Assembly (NCBI RefSeq): GCF_000472425.1
Contig: NZ_AXAI01000001.1
Span: 372,001 to 436,000 of the forward strand
Direction of reading: 5' to 3'
Origin: Bradyrhizobium sp. Tv2a-2
GTDB taxonomy: Bacteria > Pseudomonadota > Alphaproteobacteria > Rhizobiales > Xanthobacteraceae
DNA length: 64,000 nucleotides
This document shows positions 42,540 through 53,143 of this stretch, in pieces. Each line of letters starts with the position of its first letter. The stretch's first letter is position 1. Under the pieces are notes generated by a model. That model searched no databases and had not been told where the DNA came from. It was given only the letters and a program-made list of their open reading frames with translations. The position numbers were made by a program, and so were the translations under genes.

Positions 42540-43118
42540 TCAAACCTTGCGTGCGCGCGCAGACGGCACGCTCACCTCCGCCAGCCGCGCGATATCCTCG
42601 TCGCGGTCGATGGCGAGATAGTCGCCGTGCCAATAGGCAAGCGCAGCGTCAGCCGGCTGCAGTTGCACCGCACGCACGCGGCCGATCACAATGCCATGGG
42701 AGTGGCGCTCGATGACCTCCTCGACTTCGCAATCGATTGCGGCCAGTGCGCCGACCAGTAGCGGCGCGCCCGACGGTCGCGCTGTCCACTCAGCTCCGGC
42801 AAATCGCTCGGCGCCCTTCAGCCCGCCTTTGCCGGAAAAGCGCTCAGCGACGTCACGCTGGTCGGCCGAGAGGATATTCACCCCGAAGACGCCATAGGTC
42901 TTGAGCAACGGCCATGAGGAGGCCGACCGATTGACGCTGACAATCAGCGAGGGCGGATCGACCGAAAGCGAGGACATCGAGGTCACGGTCATGCCGCTGA
43001 CATCGTCGCCGCGCCCGACCGTGATGACGGTGACCGCGCCGACCAGATGACGCATCGCGTCGCGAAAACCGGCGGAGGAGACCTCACGGTCGAACTGGAT
43101 GATCTCAGCGGGACTCAT
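42540..43118 (-). CDS. flavin reductase family protein (FMN reductase, sulfonate cluster)
   Basis: A 192-residue flavin reductase-like protein of the HpaC/PF01613 type. Motif segments are FRDAMRHLVGAVTVIT near 25, TVTSMSSLSVDPPSLIVSVN near 55 and the conserved SHGIVIGRV near 150. It should supply FMNH2 to the monooxygenase SsuD encoded in the same operon, in place of the unrelated SsuE. The start MSPAEIIQFD is chosen because it lies 10 bases after the ssuB stop. It is the last gene of the sulfonate operon. Confidence 0.85.
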   Translation of the reverse strand: MSPAEIIQFDREVSSAGFRDAMRHLVGAVTVITVGRGDDVSGMTVTSMSSLSVDPPSLIVSVNRSASSWPLLKTYGVFGVNILSADQRDVAERFSGKGGLKGAERFAGAEWTARPSGAPLLVGALAAIDCEVEEVIERHSHGIVIGRVRAVQLQPADAALAYWHGDYLAIDRDEDIARLAEVSVPSARARKV

Positions 43119-43128
43119 TGCTCTCTCA

Positions 43129-43968
43129 CTAAATTGCCAGCTCCTCGCCACCCTTCAGGAGCTCCCGGAGGATCGCGCCTTCGAGCCGCGCGAGTTCCAC
43201 CGAGCCGCGCTGCCGCGGGCGATGGAGCGTCACATCGATATCGTGCGCGATTTCTCCATTTTCAATCACCAGCACGCGGTCGGCCAGTGCCACTGTTTCA
43301 GAGACGTCATGCGTTACCAGAATGGCCGTAAAGCCCTGGTCGCGCCAGACCCGCTCCAGGAGCCGCTGCATCGAGATGCGGGTCAGTGCATCCAGCGCGC
43401 CGAGCGGCTCATCAAAAGCGAGCACTTTTGGGTGACCGACCAGTGCGCGGGCCAGTGCCACGCGCTGCTTTTGCCCGCCCGACAGCACGGACGGCCATTG
43501 CGAGCGCTTCTCGGCCAGACCGACCTCGGCAAGCGCTTCTTCCGCCCTGGCCCTGGCGTCGGCCGACTTGCGCGCGCGGCCAAGGCCAACCTCGACATTG
43601 TCAAGCACGCGGGCCCAGGGCAGCAGCCGCGGCTCCTGGAACATCACGCGGATGTCATCGGGCTTCGCAGCCTCGCCGAAGGAGATGGTCCCGCCATCGA
43701 TCTTTTCGAGGCCGGCGATCAGCCGAAGCAGCGTGCTCTTGCCGCAGCCGCTGCGGCCGACAACGGCGACGAACTGGCCGGCTGGAATATGCAGATCGAT
43801 GCCGCGCAGCACCTCGTGGTCGCCGAAGGATTTCTTGAGTCCGCGGATGGTCAAGCCGAGGCCGCGATGCGGTGCATCCGGCTGCCGGCGCAGCGCCCTC
43901 GCCTGCTCGACAAAATGGACGCTCTCGAGCGCTTCGGCGTCGGCACGGAAATGAAGGGCTTCCTGCAT
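43129..43968 (-). CDS. ssuB: aliphatic sulfonate ABC transporter ATPase
   Basis: A 279-residue ATPase of the nitrate/sulfonate/taurine family. It shows [18 protein letters not shown] near 75, the signature [15 protein letters not shown] near 165 and [16 protein letters not shown] roughly 35-residue N-terminal extension ([16 protein letters not shown]) is common in rhizobial SsuB. The ATG at 43968 is eight bases past the ssuC stop; a longer frame upstream lies within ssuC and is rejected. It powers SsuC. Confidence 0.92.
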   Translation of the reverse strand: MQEALHFRADAEALESVHFVEQARALRRQPDAPHRGLGLTIRGLKKSFGDHEVLRGIDLHIPAGQFVAVVGRSGCGKSTLLRLIAGLEKIDGGTISFGEAAKPDDIRVMFQEPRLLPWARVLDNVEVGLGRARKSADARARAEEALAEVGLAEKRSQWPSVLSGGQKQRVALARALVGHPKVLAFDEPLGALDALTRISMQRLLERVWRDQGFTAILVTHDVSETVALADRVLVIENGEIAHDIDVTLHRPRQRGSVELARLEGAILRELLKGGEELAI

Positions 43969-43976
43969 GGGGCGTC

Positions 43977-44783
43977 TCAATGTTTCTGGAAGGCGGGATG
44001 CCAGGCGAGCGTCAGCCGCTCCAGCAGGCGCGAGAAGCTGTCGGCGAGCTTGCCGAGCAGGGCGTAGATCAGGATCGAGAGCACGACGACGTCGATCTGC
44101 ATGAACTCGCGCGCCTGCATCGCCATGTAGCCGAGGCCCGAGGACGCGGCGATGGTCTCCGCCACGATCAAGGTCAGCCACATGATGCCGAGCGCGAAAC
44201 GCAAGCCGACAAAGATCGAGGGCAGCGCACCTGGGAAGATCACCCGGCTGAAGAGCTCGCGGTCGGACATGCCGTAGATGCGGCCCATCTCGATCAGCTG
44301 CGGATCGACGGTGCGGATGCCATGCAGCGTGTTGATATAGACGGGGAAGAACACGCCCAATGCGACCAGGAACAGTTTGGCGGTTTCGTCGATGCCGAAC
44401 CAGAGGATGACGAGCGGGATCAGCGCCAGATGCGGCACGTTGCGCACCATCTGCAGCGTGGTGTCGCTGAGCTTGTTCGAAAGCTCCGACAGGCCGTTGG
44501 CGAGCCCAAAGGCAAAGCCGATGCTGCCGCCGATCAGAAAGCCGATGCCGGCGCGCCAGAAGCTGACCCACATGTTGATGAAGAGTTCACCGGAGCGCGC
44601 GAGCTTCCAGCCCGCCAGCGCCACATCGCTCGGCGCGGGCAGCACGCGCGCCGGCACCAGGCCGGCGCTGCAGGCGGCCTGCCAGAGCGCGAGGATCGCA
44701 AGCGGCACGATCCACTGCATGAGGCCGTCGGCCTTCGGCAGGCGGAGCGTGCGAACGCGCGGGAGGCTGTCGATCAGGCTCAT
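43977..44783 (-). CDS. ssuC: aliphatic sulfonate ABC transporter permease
   Basis: A 268-residue BPD-type permease. It has membrane helices from about residue 28 to 255 and the EAA-like loop [22 protein letters not shown] (in parts) near 165. The N-terminus [25 protein letters not shown] is usual for SsuC. Its start overlaps the ssuD stop by four bases (ATGA). It forms the channel for sulfonate uptake. Confidence 0.92.
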   Translation of the reverse strand: MSLIDSLPRVRTLRLPKADGLMQWIVPLAILALWQAACSAGLVPARVLPAPSDVALAGWKLARSGELFINMWVSFWRAGIGFLIGGSIGFAFGLANGLSELSNKLSDTTLQMVRNVPHLALIPLVILWFGIDETAKLFLVALGVFFPVYINTLHGIRTVDPQLIEMGRIYGMSDRELFSRVIFPGALPSIFVGLRFALGIMWLTLIVAETIAASSGLGYMAMQAREFMQIDVVVLSILIYALLGKLADSFSRLLERLTLAWHPAFQKH

Positions 44784-45961
44784 GATTCAGCTACCTGCTT
44801 GGGCCGATCTTCGTTGGGCCGATATTCGTTGCCGATGGTCTCGCCGAACGGGCCGGTATTGACGCGCAGCCGTGTGACGTTGCCGCCCTCTTCCAGCTTC
44901 AAAAGCGGGAACACCAGCTCGGCAAAGCGATAGGCCTCTTCCAGATGCGGATAGCCCGACATGATAAAGGTATCGATGCCGATATCCTGGTACTCCCTGA
45001 TCCGCGCCGCGACCGTCTCGGGGTCGCCGACCAGCGCGGTGCCGGCGCCGCCGCGCACGAGGCCTACGCCGGCCCAGAGATTGGGACTGATCTCGAGCTT
45101 GTCGCGCCGGCCGCCATGCAGCTGCGCCATGCGCTTCTGCCCGACCGAATCCATCCGCGAGAAGATCTTTTGTGCTGAGGCCACGGTTTCGTCGGTGACA
45201 TGTTTGATCAGATCGTCGGCGGCGGTCCAGGCTTCCGCATTGGTCTCGCGCACGATTACGTGCAGGCGGATGCCGAAGGAAAGCTTGCGGCCGCGTTTTT
45301 CGGCAGCAGCCTTCACGCGCGCGACTTTCTCCGCGACCTGCGCCGGCGGCTCGCCCCAGGTCAGGTATTTATCGACGGTGTCGACAGCCACATCGACGCC
45401 GGCATCGGACGAACCGCCGAAATAGAGCGGTGGGCGCGGCGACTGCAGCGGACTGAACAACAGGCGGCCATCCTCGATGCGGATATGCTTGCCTTCGAAA
45501 TTGACGGTCTTGCCCGCGAGCAGGTCGTTATAGACTTCGAGAAACTCGCGCGTGACCTCATAGCGCTCGTCATGCGACATGAAGATGCCGTCGCCCTTGT
45601 TCTCGACCGGGTCGCCCCCGGTGACGACATTGATCAGCAGCCGACCGTTGGAGATGCGGTCGAGCGTCGCGGTCATCCGCGCTGCGACGCTCGGCGATTG
45701 CAGACCGGGGCGCACCGCCACGAGATAGCGCAGCCGTTCCGTGAAGGGGGCGACGCTGGAGGCGACGACCCATGAGTCCTCGCAGCTCCGCCCGGTCGGC
45801 AACAGCACGCCGTAGTAGCCGAGTTGGTCAGCGGCCTGCGCGATCTGGCGCAGATAGTTGAAGTTGACCTCGCGGCCGCCGGCGGTGGTGCCGAGATAGC
45901 GGCCGTCACCGTGGGTCGGCAGGAACCAGAGAATGTTGGCGCTGGATTTCGGCATGATCAT
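44780..45961 (-). CDS. ssuD: FMNH2-dependent alkanesulfonate monooxygenase
   Basis: A 393-residue luciferase-fold enzyme that releases sulfite from alkanesulfonates. Diagnostic segments are [14 protein letters not shown] near 12, [14 protein letters not shown] near 50 (the conserved cysteine) and [12 protein letters not shown] near 107. [17 protein letters not shown] is near 175, and the end has [19 protein letters not shown]. The length fits SsuD. It overlaps ssuA upstream and ssuC downstream by four bases each, and the flavin reductase at the operon end completes the two-component system. Confidence 0.94.
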   Translation of the reverse strand: MIMPKSSANILWFLPTHGDGRYLGTTAGGREVNFNYLRQIAQAADQLGYYGVLLPTGRSCEDSWVVASSVAPFTERLRYLVAVRPGLQSPSVAARMTATLDRISNGRLLINVVTGGDPVENKGDGIFMSHDERYEVTREFLEVYNDLLAGKTVNFEGKHIRIEDGRLLFSPLQSPRPPLYFGGSSDAGVDVAVDTVDKYLTWGEPPAQVAEKVARVKAAAEKRGRKLSFGIRLHVIVRETNAEAWTAADDLIKHVTDETVASAQKIFSRMDSVGQKRMAQLHGGRRDKLEISPNLWAGVGLVRGGAGTALVGDPETVAARIREYQDIGIDTFIMSGYPHLEEAYRFAELVFPLLKLEEGGNVTRLRVNTGPFGETIGNEYRPNEDRPKQVAES

Positions 45962-46911
45962 GAACCCTGCTTACGCTGAAGATCGGAAACGGTGATGGCC
46001 TTGGGCACAAGCCCGAGCGAGAAGAACGTGTCGGCAATGCGCTGCTGGCTTGCGATCACCTCGTCGGTGATCGGGCGGATGCCATAGGCCTCGCGCTTCA
46101 GCGACACGGCCAGCACCGGTGCCGGCAGACCGACCGACGGGCTCAGCAGGTTTGCGGTCTCGTCGATATGGTCCTTGACCCAGTCGTCGGTCTCGTTGAG
46201 CGCGTCAAGCACGACATCGACCGCCTTGGCGTTCTCGGCGAGGAATTTCTTCGACGAGAAATAGAACTGGTAGTTGGCGACGATGTTGGTGCCGTCGGTG
46301 AGGATGCGCGCACCGGTGGAGGCTTCGGCCGCGGCCTCATAGGGGTCCCAGATCACCCAGGCATCGACCGAGCCGCGCGAGAACGCAGCGAGCGCATCGG
46401 CGGGCGCGAGATACACCGGCTGGATGTCGGTGTATTTCAGCCCGGCATTCTCCAGCGCCCGCACCAGCAGATAATGAACGTTGGAGCCCTTGTTGAAGGC
46501 GACCTTCTTGCCGCGGAGGTCGGCGACCGACTTCAGCGGAGAATCCTTCGGCACCAGGATCGCCTCGCCCTGCGGCGCCGGCGGATCATAGGCGAGATAG
46601 ACGAGCGGCGCGCCGGCGGCCTGCGCAAAGATCGGCGGCGTCTCACCGGTGATGCCGAAATCGATCGAGCCGACATTCATCGCTTCCAGGAGCGGCGGGC
46701 CGGAGGGGAATTCGGTCCAGACCACGTTGTAGCCGAGCGGCTTCAGTTTCTCTTCCAGCGTGCCGCGACCCTTCAGGAGCACCAGCTTGCCGTATTTCTG
46801 GAAGCCGATGCGAATGGTCTTGTCCTCGCCATAGGAGGCGCTGACGGTTGCGGCAACCAGACTGACCGAAAGCACTGCGCGTGCAATCCAGCTGCTGACG
46901 AGATGCTTCAT
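45958..46911 (-). CDS. ssuA: aliphatic sulfonate-binding protein
   Basis: A 317-residue periplasmic receptor of the NMT1/SsuA family. A Sec signal ([18 protein letters not shown]) is cleaved near SASYGED at residue 29. The mature part begins [12 protein letters not shown], and the ligand-binding segments [20 protein letters not shown] and [13 protein letters not shown] are present. Its stop overlaps the ssuD ATG. It captures sulfonates for SsuBC under sulfur limitation. The 110 bases upstream separate it from a second binding protein on the same strand. Confidence 0.93.
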   Translation of the reverse strand: MKHLVSSWIARAVLSVSLVAATVSASYGEDKTIRIGFQKYGKLVLLKGRGTLEEKLKPLGYNVVWTEFPSGPPLLEAMNVGSIDFGITGETPPIFAQAAGAPLVYLAYDPPAPQGEAILVPKDSPLKSVADLRGKKVAFNKGSNVHYLLVRALENAGLKYTDIQPVYLAPADALAAFSRGSVDAWVIWDPYEAAAEASTGARILTDGTNIVANYQFYFSSKKFLAENAKAVDVVLDALNETDDWVKDHIDETANLLSPSVGLPAPVLAVSLKREAYGIRPITDEVIASQQRIADTFFSLGLVPKAITVSDLQRKQGS

Positions 46912-47021
46912 GATGTAGTCCTCGCGTTACGCGGAGCTCGGGGGGTGACTAGCAGGACGGCGGCGGGGCGCCTTCCAATTAGATTCGAAAAGCTTTTCAT
47001 CCTTGACGAAACGGGCCCGGC

Positions 47022-47978
47022 TTAACTGCCCGGCGTCCACTTCCAGACGATATCGGCCACCTTCACGGGCTTGGGGATCAGGCCGAGCCGCGCAAAGCGG
47101 TCGGCGACCGCCTGCTGGGTGTGGATGACCTCGTCGTCGACCGGAGTGACTCGATAGGTCGAGCGGTCGACGAAGCGCCTGACGGCGTCGATGTCGACCC
47201 CGGTCGCCTCGGCTTGCGCTTGCGCGACTTCCTCATGGTGTTGCTCGGCCCACGCCCCCTCGGAGGCAAACACGTCGCTCAGTCTCGCAGTCAGCGCGGG
47301 ATATTTTTCGACTAAATCGCTGCCAGCGATGAAGAACGAATTCACGGTGTGAATGTCCTTGCCGGAGACGATGATGCGGGCGTTTTGCTTCAATTCCGCC
47401 AGCGCCAGATATGGGTCCCAGATCGACCAGGCATCGACCGAGCCCTTGATGAAGGCTGCCGTGGCATCCGCGGGCGCGAGCGGCGTGGGCGCGATGTCGC
47501 TCCACGCGAGGCCCGCTTTCTCCAGCGCCGCAACGAGCAGATTGTGGGCACTCGAGCCCTTGCCGAAGGCGACACGCTTGCCTTTCAAATCCGTAACCGT
47601 CTGGATCGACGAATCTCTGGGCACGATGATCGCCTGCGTTTTGCCTTCCTGCCTCACCGCGGCGACATAGCGGATACGGGCGGATGCGGCCTGCGCGAAG
47701 ATCGGGGGGGTATCGCCGACATAGCCGAAATCGACGCTGCCGACATTGATCGCCTCGAGCAGTGGCGGACCGAACTGGAAATCGATCCATTTGACGTCGA
47801 TGCCGAGCGGCCGAAAGGTGTTTTCGAGCGTCTGACGCTGCCGCACCGCCGAGAAGTAGCCACCCTTCTGGGTGCCGATGCGGATTTCCCTGGGCACCTC
47901 CTGCGCGCTCGAGCGGCCCGAAAACATGGCCGCGGCCGCGCCGGCCGCTGACAGCTGCAAGAATTCCCGACGCCTCAT
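47022..47978 (-). CDS. second aliphatic sulfonate-type binding protein, Tat signal
   Basis: A 318-residue SsuA-like receptor. The start MRRREFLQLS carries a twin-arginine signal with cleavage near SSAQE at about residue 26. The mature part reads EIRIGTQKGGYFSAV, then GPPLLEAINVGSVDFGYVGD and SVDAWSIWDPY, clearly the same family as the ssuA product. Export by Tat here and by Sec for ssuA is notable. It probably delivers a different sulfonate to the same SsuBC. An in-frame ATG 12 bases earlier is possible. The 199 bases upstream show nothing recognised. Confidence 0.88.
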   Translation of the reverse strand: MRRREFLQLSAAGAAAAMFSGRSSAQEVPREIRIGTQKGGYFSAVRQRQTLENTFRPLGIDVKWIDFQFGPPLLEAINVGSVDFGYVGDTPPIFAQAASARIRYVAAVRQEGKTQAIIVPRDSSIQTVTDLKGKRVAFGKGSSAHNLLVAALEKAGLAWSDIAPTPLAPADATAAFIKGSVDAWSIWDPYLALAELKQNARIIVSGKDIHTVNSFFIAGSDLVEKYPALTARLSDVFASEGAWAEQHHEEVAQAQAEATGVDIDAVRRFVDRSTYRVTPVDDEVIHTQQAVADRFARLGLIPKPVKVADIVWKWTPGS

Positions 47979-48177
47979 ATCCGTCTCCAACGCACCGCGC
48001 GCGGAACGGCCGCGCTCGTGTCATGACAGAGATGATGGTGCGGGCGCGAAAAGCTGTCGAGCACCGCGCAAAAATAGCGACGCCCGCACTCTGCTGCGGG
48101 CATCCGGCATCGCGTTTGTTTTCGTTAATCGACCGCGCGCAGCGAAAATCTTCCACCACGCAAAAGTGAAAAGCTTA

Positions 48178-49386
48178 TTACCCCGCTGCGAGCTTCGGCG
48201 CGGGCGCGACACTGACCGCGAGCTTGCCGTAGCGGTCGGTGAAGGCCTGGGTGTCGATCTCCTCGAGCTGGATGTCGCCGCTCATCACGCCCGCCTTCCA
48301 CGCCTCATGCTCGGGATCCTGCTTGAACTCCGGCATCACCTCGCGTGCGAACAATTCCAGCGACTCGCAGATATGCTCGTGGCTGTTCTTGCCGGCCTGG
48401 TTGAGCAGGATGACCTGGTCGATATGCGAGGTGCGGAAACGTCGCAGCTTTTTCGCGATGGTCTCGGGCGAACCGATCAGACCGCCGCGCAGCGCCGCCT
48501 CCTGCGCCTCGGGATTGTCGCGCTTCCACTTGTTGTACTCGTCCCACATGTTGACCGTGCCAGGAGCCGGACGCTGGCGATTTTGCGCGGCGCCGTAATA
48601 GCGCAGCGCGAATTGGAAGAAGGTGGCGCCATCAGCGCGGCGGCGCGCCTCTTCATCGGTCTTGGCGCACATGAAGAACGACACCAGCGCCATGTTCGGA
48701 TTGATTTCGTAATCCGCGAGCTTCTTCAGCCGTCTGGTCATTGCGTTGTAATAGGCATGCACCCAGGCGTGCGCGGCATCGGCGCTCACGAACTGGAAGC
48801 CGAGGGCACCGAAGCCGTTCTGGCCCGCGCGCTCGATGGTCGGCAGCTGCGAACAGGCCATCCAGAGCGGAGGATGCGGTTTCTGCACGGGCTTGGGCAC
48901 CACGTTGCGCAAGGGAATGTCGAAATATCTGCCGTGGTGCTCGGTTCCGCCGTCCTTGAACATCGGAAAGATCGCGCGCACCGCCTCCTCGAACACCTCG
49001 CGCTTGGTTTCCATGTTGCGGCCGAACGGCTCGAGCTCGGTGATGGAGGCGCTCTCGCCCATGCCGAATTCGCAACGGCCGCGGCTCAAGAGATCGAGCA
49101 CCGCCACGCGCTCGGCGACGCGCGCCGGATGATTGGTGGTGAGCTGCAGGATGCCGTGGCCAAGCCGGATGTCCTTCGTGCGCTGGCTTGCCGCGCCGAG
49201 AAATGATTCCGGCGAGGGCGAGTGGGAATATTCCTCGAGGAAATGATGCTCCACCACCCACGCATAGTCGTAACCGAGGCGGTCGGCGGTCTCGAGCTGC
49301 GTCAGCGCGTCCTGGTAGAGCCTCAACTCGTCGCCCGCGACCCATGGCCGCGGCAATTGCAACTCGTAGAAAATCCCGAACTTCAT
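48178..49386 (-). CDS. LLM class flavin-dependent monooxygenase
   Basis: A 402-residue luciferase-like oxidoreductase. It opens with MKFGIFYELQLPRPW and shows YDYAWVVEHHFLEEYSHSP near 40, IRLGHGILQLTTNHPARVAERVA near 75 and GRCEFGMGES near 104. These fit FMNH2-dependent monooxygenases of the bacterial luciferase family. It belongs to a different subgroup from SsuD. Its place at the head of a sulfonate cluster suggests a second C-S cleaving oxygenase or one acting on a related sulfur compound; the substrate is not shown. It shares its promoter region with the divergent nap operon. Confidence 0.88.
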   Translation of the reverse strand: MKFGIFYELQLPRPWVAGDELRLYQDALTQLETADRLGYDYAWVVEHHFLEEYSHSPSPESFLGAASQRTKDIRLGHGILQLTTNHPARVAERVAVLDLLSRGRCEFGMGESASITELEPFGRNMETKREVFEEAVRAIFPMFKDGGTEHHGRYFDIPLRNVVPKPVQKPHPPLWMACSQLPTIERAGQNGFGALGFQFVSADAAHAWVHAYYNAMTRRLKKLADYEINPNMALVSFFMCAKTDEEARRRADGATFFQFALRYYGAAQNRQRPAPGTVNMWDEYNKWKRDNPEAQEAALRGGLIGSPETIAKKLRRFRTSHIDQVILLNQAGKNSHEHICESLELFAREVMPEFKQDPEHEAWKAGVMSGDIQLEEIDTQAFTDRYGKLAVSVAPAPKLAAG

Positions 49387-49509
49387 AGGGCCTCCCGCTT
49401 CTCGCTTTTGTTGTTGCGAGCATACTAACCGACGGCCTGACCAAGTCCATGGCAGGCCAATTCCGCGCCGCGGGAGAACTCACCGAAAAACCCGCAGCGA
49501 TAGAACGGC

Positions 49510-49523
49510 TTGATCCAAATCAA
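49510..49523 (+). promoter_or_regulatory. FNR/FixK2-type box before napE
   Basis: TTGAT-CCAA-ATCAA is a perfect FNR/FixK half-site dyad (consensus TTGAT-N4-ATCAA). A class II position, centred at -41.5, would put the transcript start near 49558; a weak -10 TAGGCT at 49546-49551 agrees. Oxygen-limited activation of nap through FixK2 is established in Bradyrhizobium diazoefficiens. Confidence 0.8.
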
Positions 49524-49571
49524 TCAAAAGCCCGACCGCGCCGGCTAGGCTGGAACCAGGCAACGGCCCGG

Positions 49572-49793
49572 ATGCCGTCTCAATCCCTGGAAAACCTCGA
49601 GAGACACGTGTCGGTCGCTGACAATGACATGCGCGGGCGCTCGCACCGCCGCCGCATGGAAATCTTTGCATTCCTCTTCCTCACGGCGGTGCTGATGCCC
49701 GCGCTCGCGGTCGCGTCTGTCGGCAGCTACGGGCTCGCCGTCTGGATCTACCAGATGATCGCCGGCCCTCCGGGCCCGCCTCCTCCGCACTAG
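49572..49793 (+). CDS. napE: periplasmic nitrate reductase membrane protein NapE
   Basis: A 73-residue protein. The C-terminal half has the NapE pattern: RRRMEIFAFLFL, then AVASVGSYGLAVWIYQMI and a GPPGPPP tail, with one membrane helix at about residues 28-58. The start at 49572 (MPSQSLENL) lies after the predicted FNR-dependent transcript start; frames beginning at 49449 would include the FNR box itself. An ATG at 49629 is an alternative. It is the first gene of napEDABC. NapE is found in alphaproteobacterial nap operons, and its role is unclear. Confidence 0.8.
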   Translation: MPSQSLENLERHVSVADNDMRGRSHRRRMEIFAFLFLTAVLMPALAVASVGSYGLAVWIYQMIAGPPGPPPPH

Positions 49794-49817
49794 CGAATTG
49801 CGACAAGGACCATCACC

Positions 49818-50135
49818 ATGGCCCATCCTCATGCCATCGATCGCAGAACCCTGATCACCGGACGCGTGCTCACCGCCGAACGCGTGATCGCGCCGCCCGG
49901 CGGCGAGATCGCCAGCATCCTGGTGCAGGCCCGCCCCGAGCGGCTTGACGAGGTCGAGGCCGCGATCCTCACCCTGCCCGGCTGCGAGATCCACGGACGC
50001 GATATCAGAGGCAAGCTCGTCGCCGTGGTCGATGCACCCGACGCCGGCAGCCTCGGCTCCACGCTCAACACCATAGCGCTGCTGCCACATGTGTTGGCCG
50101 CTGCGCTCGTCTTTCACGCCATCGATGCCGCCTGA
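49818..50135 (+). CDS. napD: NapA-maturation chaperone
   Basis: A 105-residue cytoplasmic chaperone that binds the NapA Tat signal. The NapD core is visible from about residue 28: EIASILVQARPERLDEVEAAI, LPGCEIHGRD, GKLVAVVDAPD and the closing LPHVLAAALVFHAID. A N-terminal extension of about 25 residues is somewhat long. It follows napE after 24 bases and precedes napA by 27. Confidence 0.9.
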   Translation: MAHPHAIDRRTLITGRVLTAERVIAPPGGEIASILVQARPERLDEVEAAILTLPGCEIHGRDIRGKLVAVVDAPDAGSLGSTLNTIALLPHVLAAALVFHAIDAA

Positions 50136-50162
50136 GATGTGCTCAGGACCGGGAGAACGCTG

Positions 50163-52667
50163 ATGACCGAAGCTACGCTCGACCGCCGCCAGATGCTGAA
50201 GCTGCAGGCGGCCTCCGTCGCGGCCGCTGCCGCGGGCATGCCAGCACCATCGCTCGCCGCCAATCTCGTGACCGAGCGCGACGAGAGCGAATTGAAATGG
50301 GACAAGGCGGCCTGCCGCTTCTGCGGCACCGGCTGCAGCGTGATGGTCGCCACCAAGGACAACCGCGTGGTCGCCACCCATGGTGACATCAAGGCCGAGG
50401 TCAATCGCGGCCTCAACTGCGTCAAGGGCTATTTCCTGTCCAAGATCATGTACGGCCATGACCGGCTGACGCAGCCCATGCTGCGCAAGGCGGGCGGCAG
50501 ATACGACAAGAACGGCGAGTTCACGCCCGTCTCGTGGGATGAGGCCTTCGACATCATGGCCGACAAATTCAAGGCGGCGCTGAAGAAGCGCGGCCCCTCC
50601 GGCGTCGGCATGTTCGGCTCGGGCCAATGGACGATCTGGGAGGGCTATGCCGCCTCAAAGCTGTTCAAGGCCGGCCTTCGCTCCAACAATATCGACCCCA
50701 ATGCGCGCCACTGCATGGCCTCTGCGGTTGCCGGCATGATGCGCACCTTCGGCATCGACGAGCCGGCCGGCTGCTATGACGACATCGAGGCCACCGACGC
50801 CTTCGTGCTGTGGGGCTCAAACATGGCGGAGATGCACCCGATCCTGTGGACGCGGGTGGCCGATCGCCGGCTTTCTGCTCCCCATGTCCGCGTAGCCGTG
50901 CTCTCGACCTTCGAGCACCGCTCCTTCGACCTCGCCGACATCGGAATCGTCTTCAACCCGCACGCGGATCTTTTCATCCTCAACGCCATCGCCAATCACA
51001 TCATCACGACCGGCCGGGTGAACAAGGATTTCGTCAACGCACATACGGTGTTCAGGCGCGGGCAGACCGACATCGGTTATGGCTTGCGGCCCGACAATCC
51101 CCTGGAGAAAAAGGCGAGCGGCCGCGCCAAGGCCAACGATTCGACCGACATGAGCTACGACGAATACGTCAAATTCGTTTCCGACTACACGCTGGAGAAG
51201 GCAGCGAAGATGTCGGGCGCGCCGCTCAATCGCCTTGAGGCGCTGGCCGAGCTCTACGCCGATCCGAAGCGGAAGGTGGTCAGTTTCTGGACCATGGGCT
51301 TCAACCAGCACACCCGCGGCGTCTGGTGCAACAACCTCGTCTACAACATTCATCTGTTGACCGGGAAGATCTCCGAGGCCGGCAACAGCCCGTTCTCGCT
51401 GACTGGACAGCCGTCGGCCTGCGGCACCGCGCGCGAGGTCGGCACCTTCTCACACCGCCTGCCCGCCGACATGGTGGTGACCAACAAGGAGCATCGCGAC
51501 AAGGCCGAGCATATCTGGCAGCTGCCTGAAGGAACTATCCCCGACAAGCCCGGCTATCACGCGGTGCTGCAAAGCCGGATGCTGAAGGACGGCCTGCTCA
51601 ACGCCTATTGGGTGCAGGTCAACAACAACCTGCAGGCCGGTCCGAACATCAACGAGGAGACCTATCCGGGCTTCCGCAACCCCGACAATTTCATCGTCGT
51701 CAGCGATGCCTATCCGACGGTGACCGCTCTCGGCGCCGACCTCGTGCTGCCGACCGCGATGTGGGTGGAGAAGGAAGGCGCCTACGGCAACGCCGAGCGG
51801 CGCACGCAATTCTGGCACCAGCTCGTCACCGCGCCAGGCGAGGCGCGCTCGGATCTCTGGCAGCTCATGGAGTTCTCCAAGCGCTTCAAGATCGAGGAGG
51901 TGTGGCCCGAGGAATTGATCGCGAAGAAGCCGGAGTACCGCGGAAAGACGCTGTATGACGTGCTCTACAAGAACGGCGTTGTCGACAAATTCCCGCTCTC
52001 CGACATCGACGAAGGCTATGCCAACGACGAGTCCAAGGCTTTCGGTTTCTATGTGCAGAAGGGCCTGTTCGAGGAATATGCCTCGTTCGGCCGCGGCCAT
52101 GGCCACGACCTCGCACCTTTCGAGAGCTATCATCACGAGCGCGGCCTGCGCTGGCCTGTGGTCAACGGCCGGGAAACGCGCTGGCGCTTCCGCGAGGGAT
52201 CCGACCCATACGTGAAAACGGGCGCGGGCGTCCAGTTCTACGGCTATCCCGACGGCAAGGCGCGCATCTTCGCGCTGCCCTACGAGCCGCCGGCGGAATC
52301 GCCCGACAAGGAATACCCGTATTGGCTCTCCACCGGCCGCGTGCTCGAGCACTGGCATTCGGGCACCATGACCCGCCGCGTGCCGGAGCTCTACCGGGCG
52401 TTTCCGGAAGCCGTCTGCTTCATGCATCCTGATGATGCGCAGGAGGCGAAAATGCGGCGCGGCGACGAGGTGAAAGTGATCTCCCGCCGCGGCTACATCC
52501 GCGCCCGGCTCGAGACGCGCGGACGCGACAAGCCGCCGCGCGGGCTGGTCTTCGTGCCCTGGTTCGATGAATCAAAACTCATCAACAAGGTGACGCTGGA
52601 CGCCACCGACCCGATCTCGCTGCAGACTGACTTCAAGAAATGCGCCGTGCGGATCGAGAAGGTGTGA
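50163..52667 (+). CDS. napA: periplasmic nitrate reductase, catalytic subunit
   Basis: An 834-residue molybdopterin enzyme reducing nitrate in the periplasm. The ATG at 50163 gives a Tat signal ([13 protein letters not shown]). The 4Fe-4S cluster cysteines are in [12 protein letters not shown] near 49-60 and GLNCVKG near 87. The molybdenum-ligand cysteine is in [13 protein letters not shown] near 180. [18 protein letters not shown] near 540 and [19 protein letters not shown] near 725 are usual. The length fits NapA. An in-frame ATG 24 bases upstream adds residues before the signal and is rejected. Confidence 0.96.
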   Translation: MTEATLDRRQMLKLQAASVAAAAAGMPAPSLAANLVTERDESELKWDKAACRFCGTGCSVMVATKDNRVVATHGDIKAEVNRGLNCVKGYFLSKIMYGHDRLTQPMLRKAGGRYDKNGEFTPVSWDEAFDIMADKFKAALKKRGPSGVGMFGSGQWTIWEGYAASKLFKAGLRSNNIDPNARHCMASAVAGMMRTFGIDEPAGCYDDIEATDAFVLWGSNMAEMHPILWTRVADRRLSAPHVRVAVLSTFEHRSFDLADIGIVFNPHADLFILNAIANHIITTGRVNKDFVNAHTVFRRGQTDIGYGLRPDNPLEKKASGRAKANDSTDMSYDEYVKFVSDYTLEKAAKMSGAPLNRLEALAELYADPKRKVVSFWTMGFNQHTRGVWCNNLVYNIHLLTGKISEAGNSPFSLTGQPSACGTAREVGTFSHRLPADMVVTNKEHRDKAEHIWQLPEGTIPDKPGYHAVLQSRMLKDGLLNAYWVQVNNNLQAGPNINEETYPGFRNPDNFIVVSDAYPTVTALGADLVLPTAMWVEKEGAYGNAERRTQFWHQLVTAPGEARSDLWQLMEFSKRFKIEEVWPEELIAKKPEYRGKTLYDVLYKNGVVDKFPLSDIDEGYANDESKAFGFYVQKGLFEEYASFGRGHGHDLAPFESYHHERGLRWPVVNGRETRWRFREGSDPYVKTGAGVQFYGYPDGKARIFALPYEPPAESPDKEYPYWLSTGRVLEHWHSGTMTRRVPELYRAFPEAVCFMHPDDAQEAKMRRGDEVKVISRRGYIRARLETRGRDKPPRGLVFVPWFDESKLINKVTLDATDPISLQTDFKKCAVRIEKV

Positions 52668-52672
52668 CAGCC

Positions 52673-53143
52673 ATGATCAGGAAAATCGCACTTGCCCTTC
52701 TCGCCGCCGCAATCGCGGCCGGCACCGGCGCGCTCGCGGAGGAGCCGCTCTATTCCGCGTTGCGCGGCTCGATCCCGCTCAACGACGAAGGCGCGGCGGA
52801 CCCGATGATGCCGACCCGCAACACCGCAGAGCGGGAGGCGCGCAACTATCCGGAACAACCGCCGGTGATTCCGCACTCCATCGACGGCTACCAGATCGAC
52901 ATCAACGGCAACAAATGCCTGTCCTGCCATGCGCGGGCGCGCACGGCCGAGTCGCAGGCGCCGATGGTCTCGATCACCCACTTCATGGACCGTGACGGCC
53001 AGTTCCTCGCTTCGATCTCGCCCCGGCGTTTCTTCTGTACCGAATGCCACGTGCCGCAAAGCGTCGTTACTCCGCCCGTGAGCAACGACTTCACCGACAT
53101 CGACACGCTGCTCAGTCGCGCAAACCCGGGTAGGCGCCGATGA
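52673..53143 (+). CDS. napB: periplasmic nitrate reductase, diheme cytochrome c subunit
   Basis: A 156-residue diheme cytochrome. A signal peptide ([20 protein letters not shown]) is cleaved near LAEEP. Two CxxCH heme sites follow: CLSCHARA near residue 83 and CTECHVPQ near 122. The [13 protein letters not shown] segment, typical of NapB, lies between. It accepts electrons from NapC and passes them to NapA. It starts five bases after napA and its stop overlaps the napC ATG. Confidence 0.95.
   Translation: MIRKIALALLAAAIAAGTGALAEEPLYSALRGSIPLNDEGAADPMMPTRNTAEREARNYPEQPPVIPHSIDGYQIDINGNKCLSCHARARTAESQAPMVSITHFMDRDGQFLASISPRRFFCTECHVPQSVVTPPVSNDFTDIDTLLSRANPGRRR

Noticed and set aside
43129..44571. 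Extended ssuB frame reaching into ssuC
   Set aside because: The extra N-terminal residues are the ssuC gene read in another frame; the ATG at 43968 fits the family and gene spacing.
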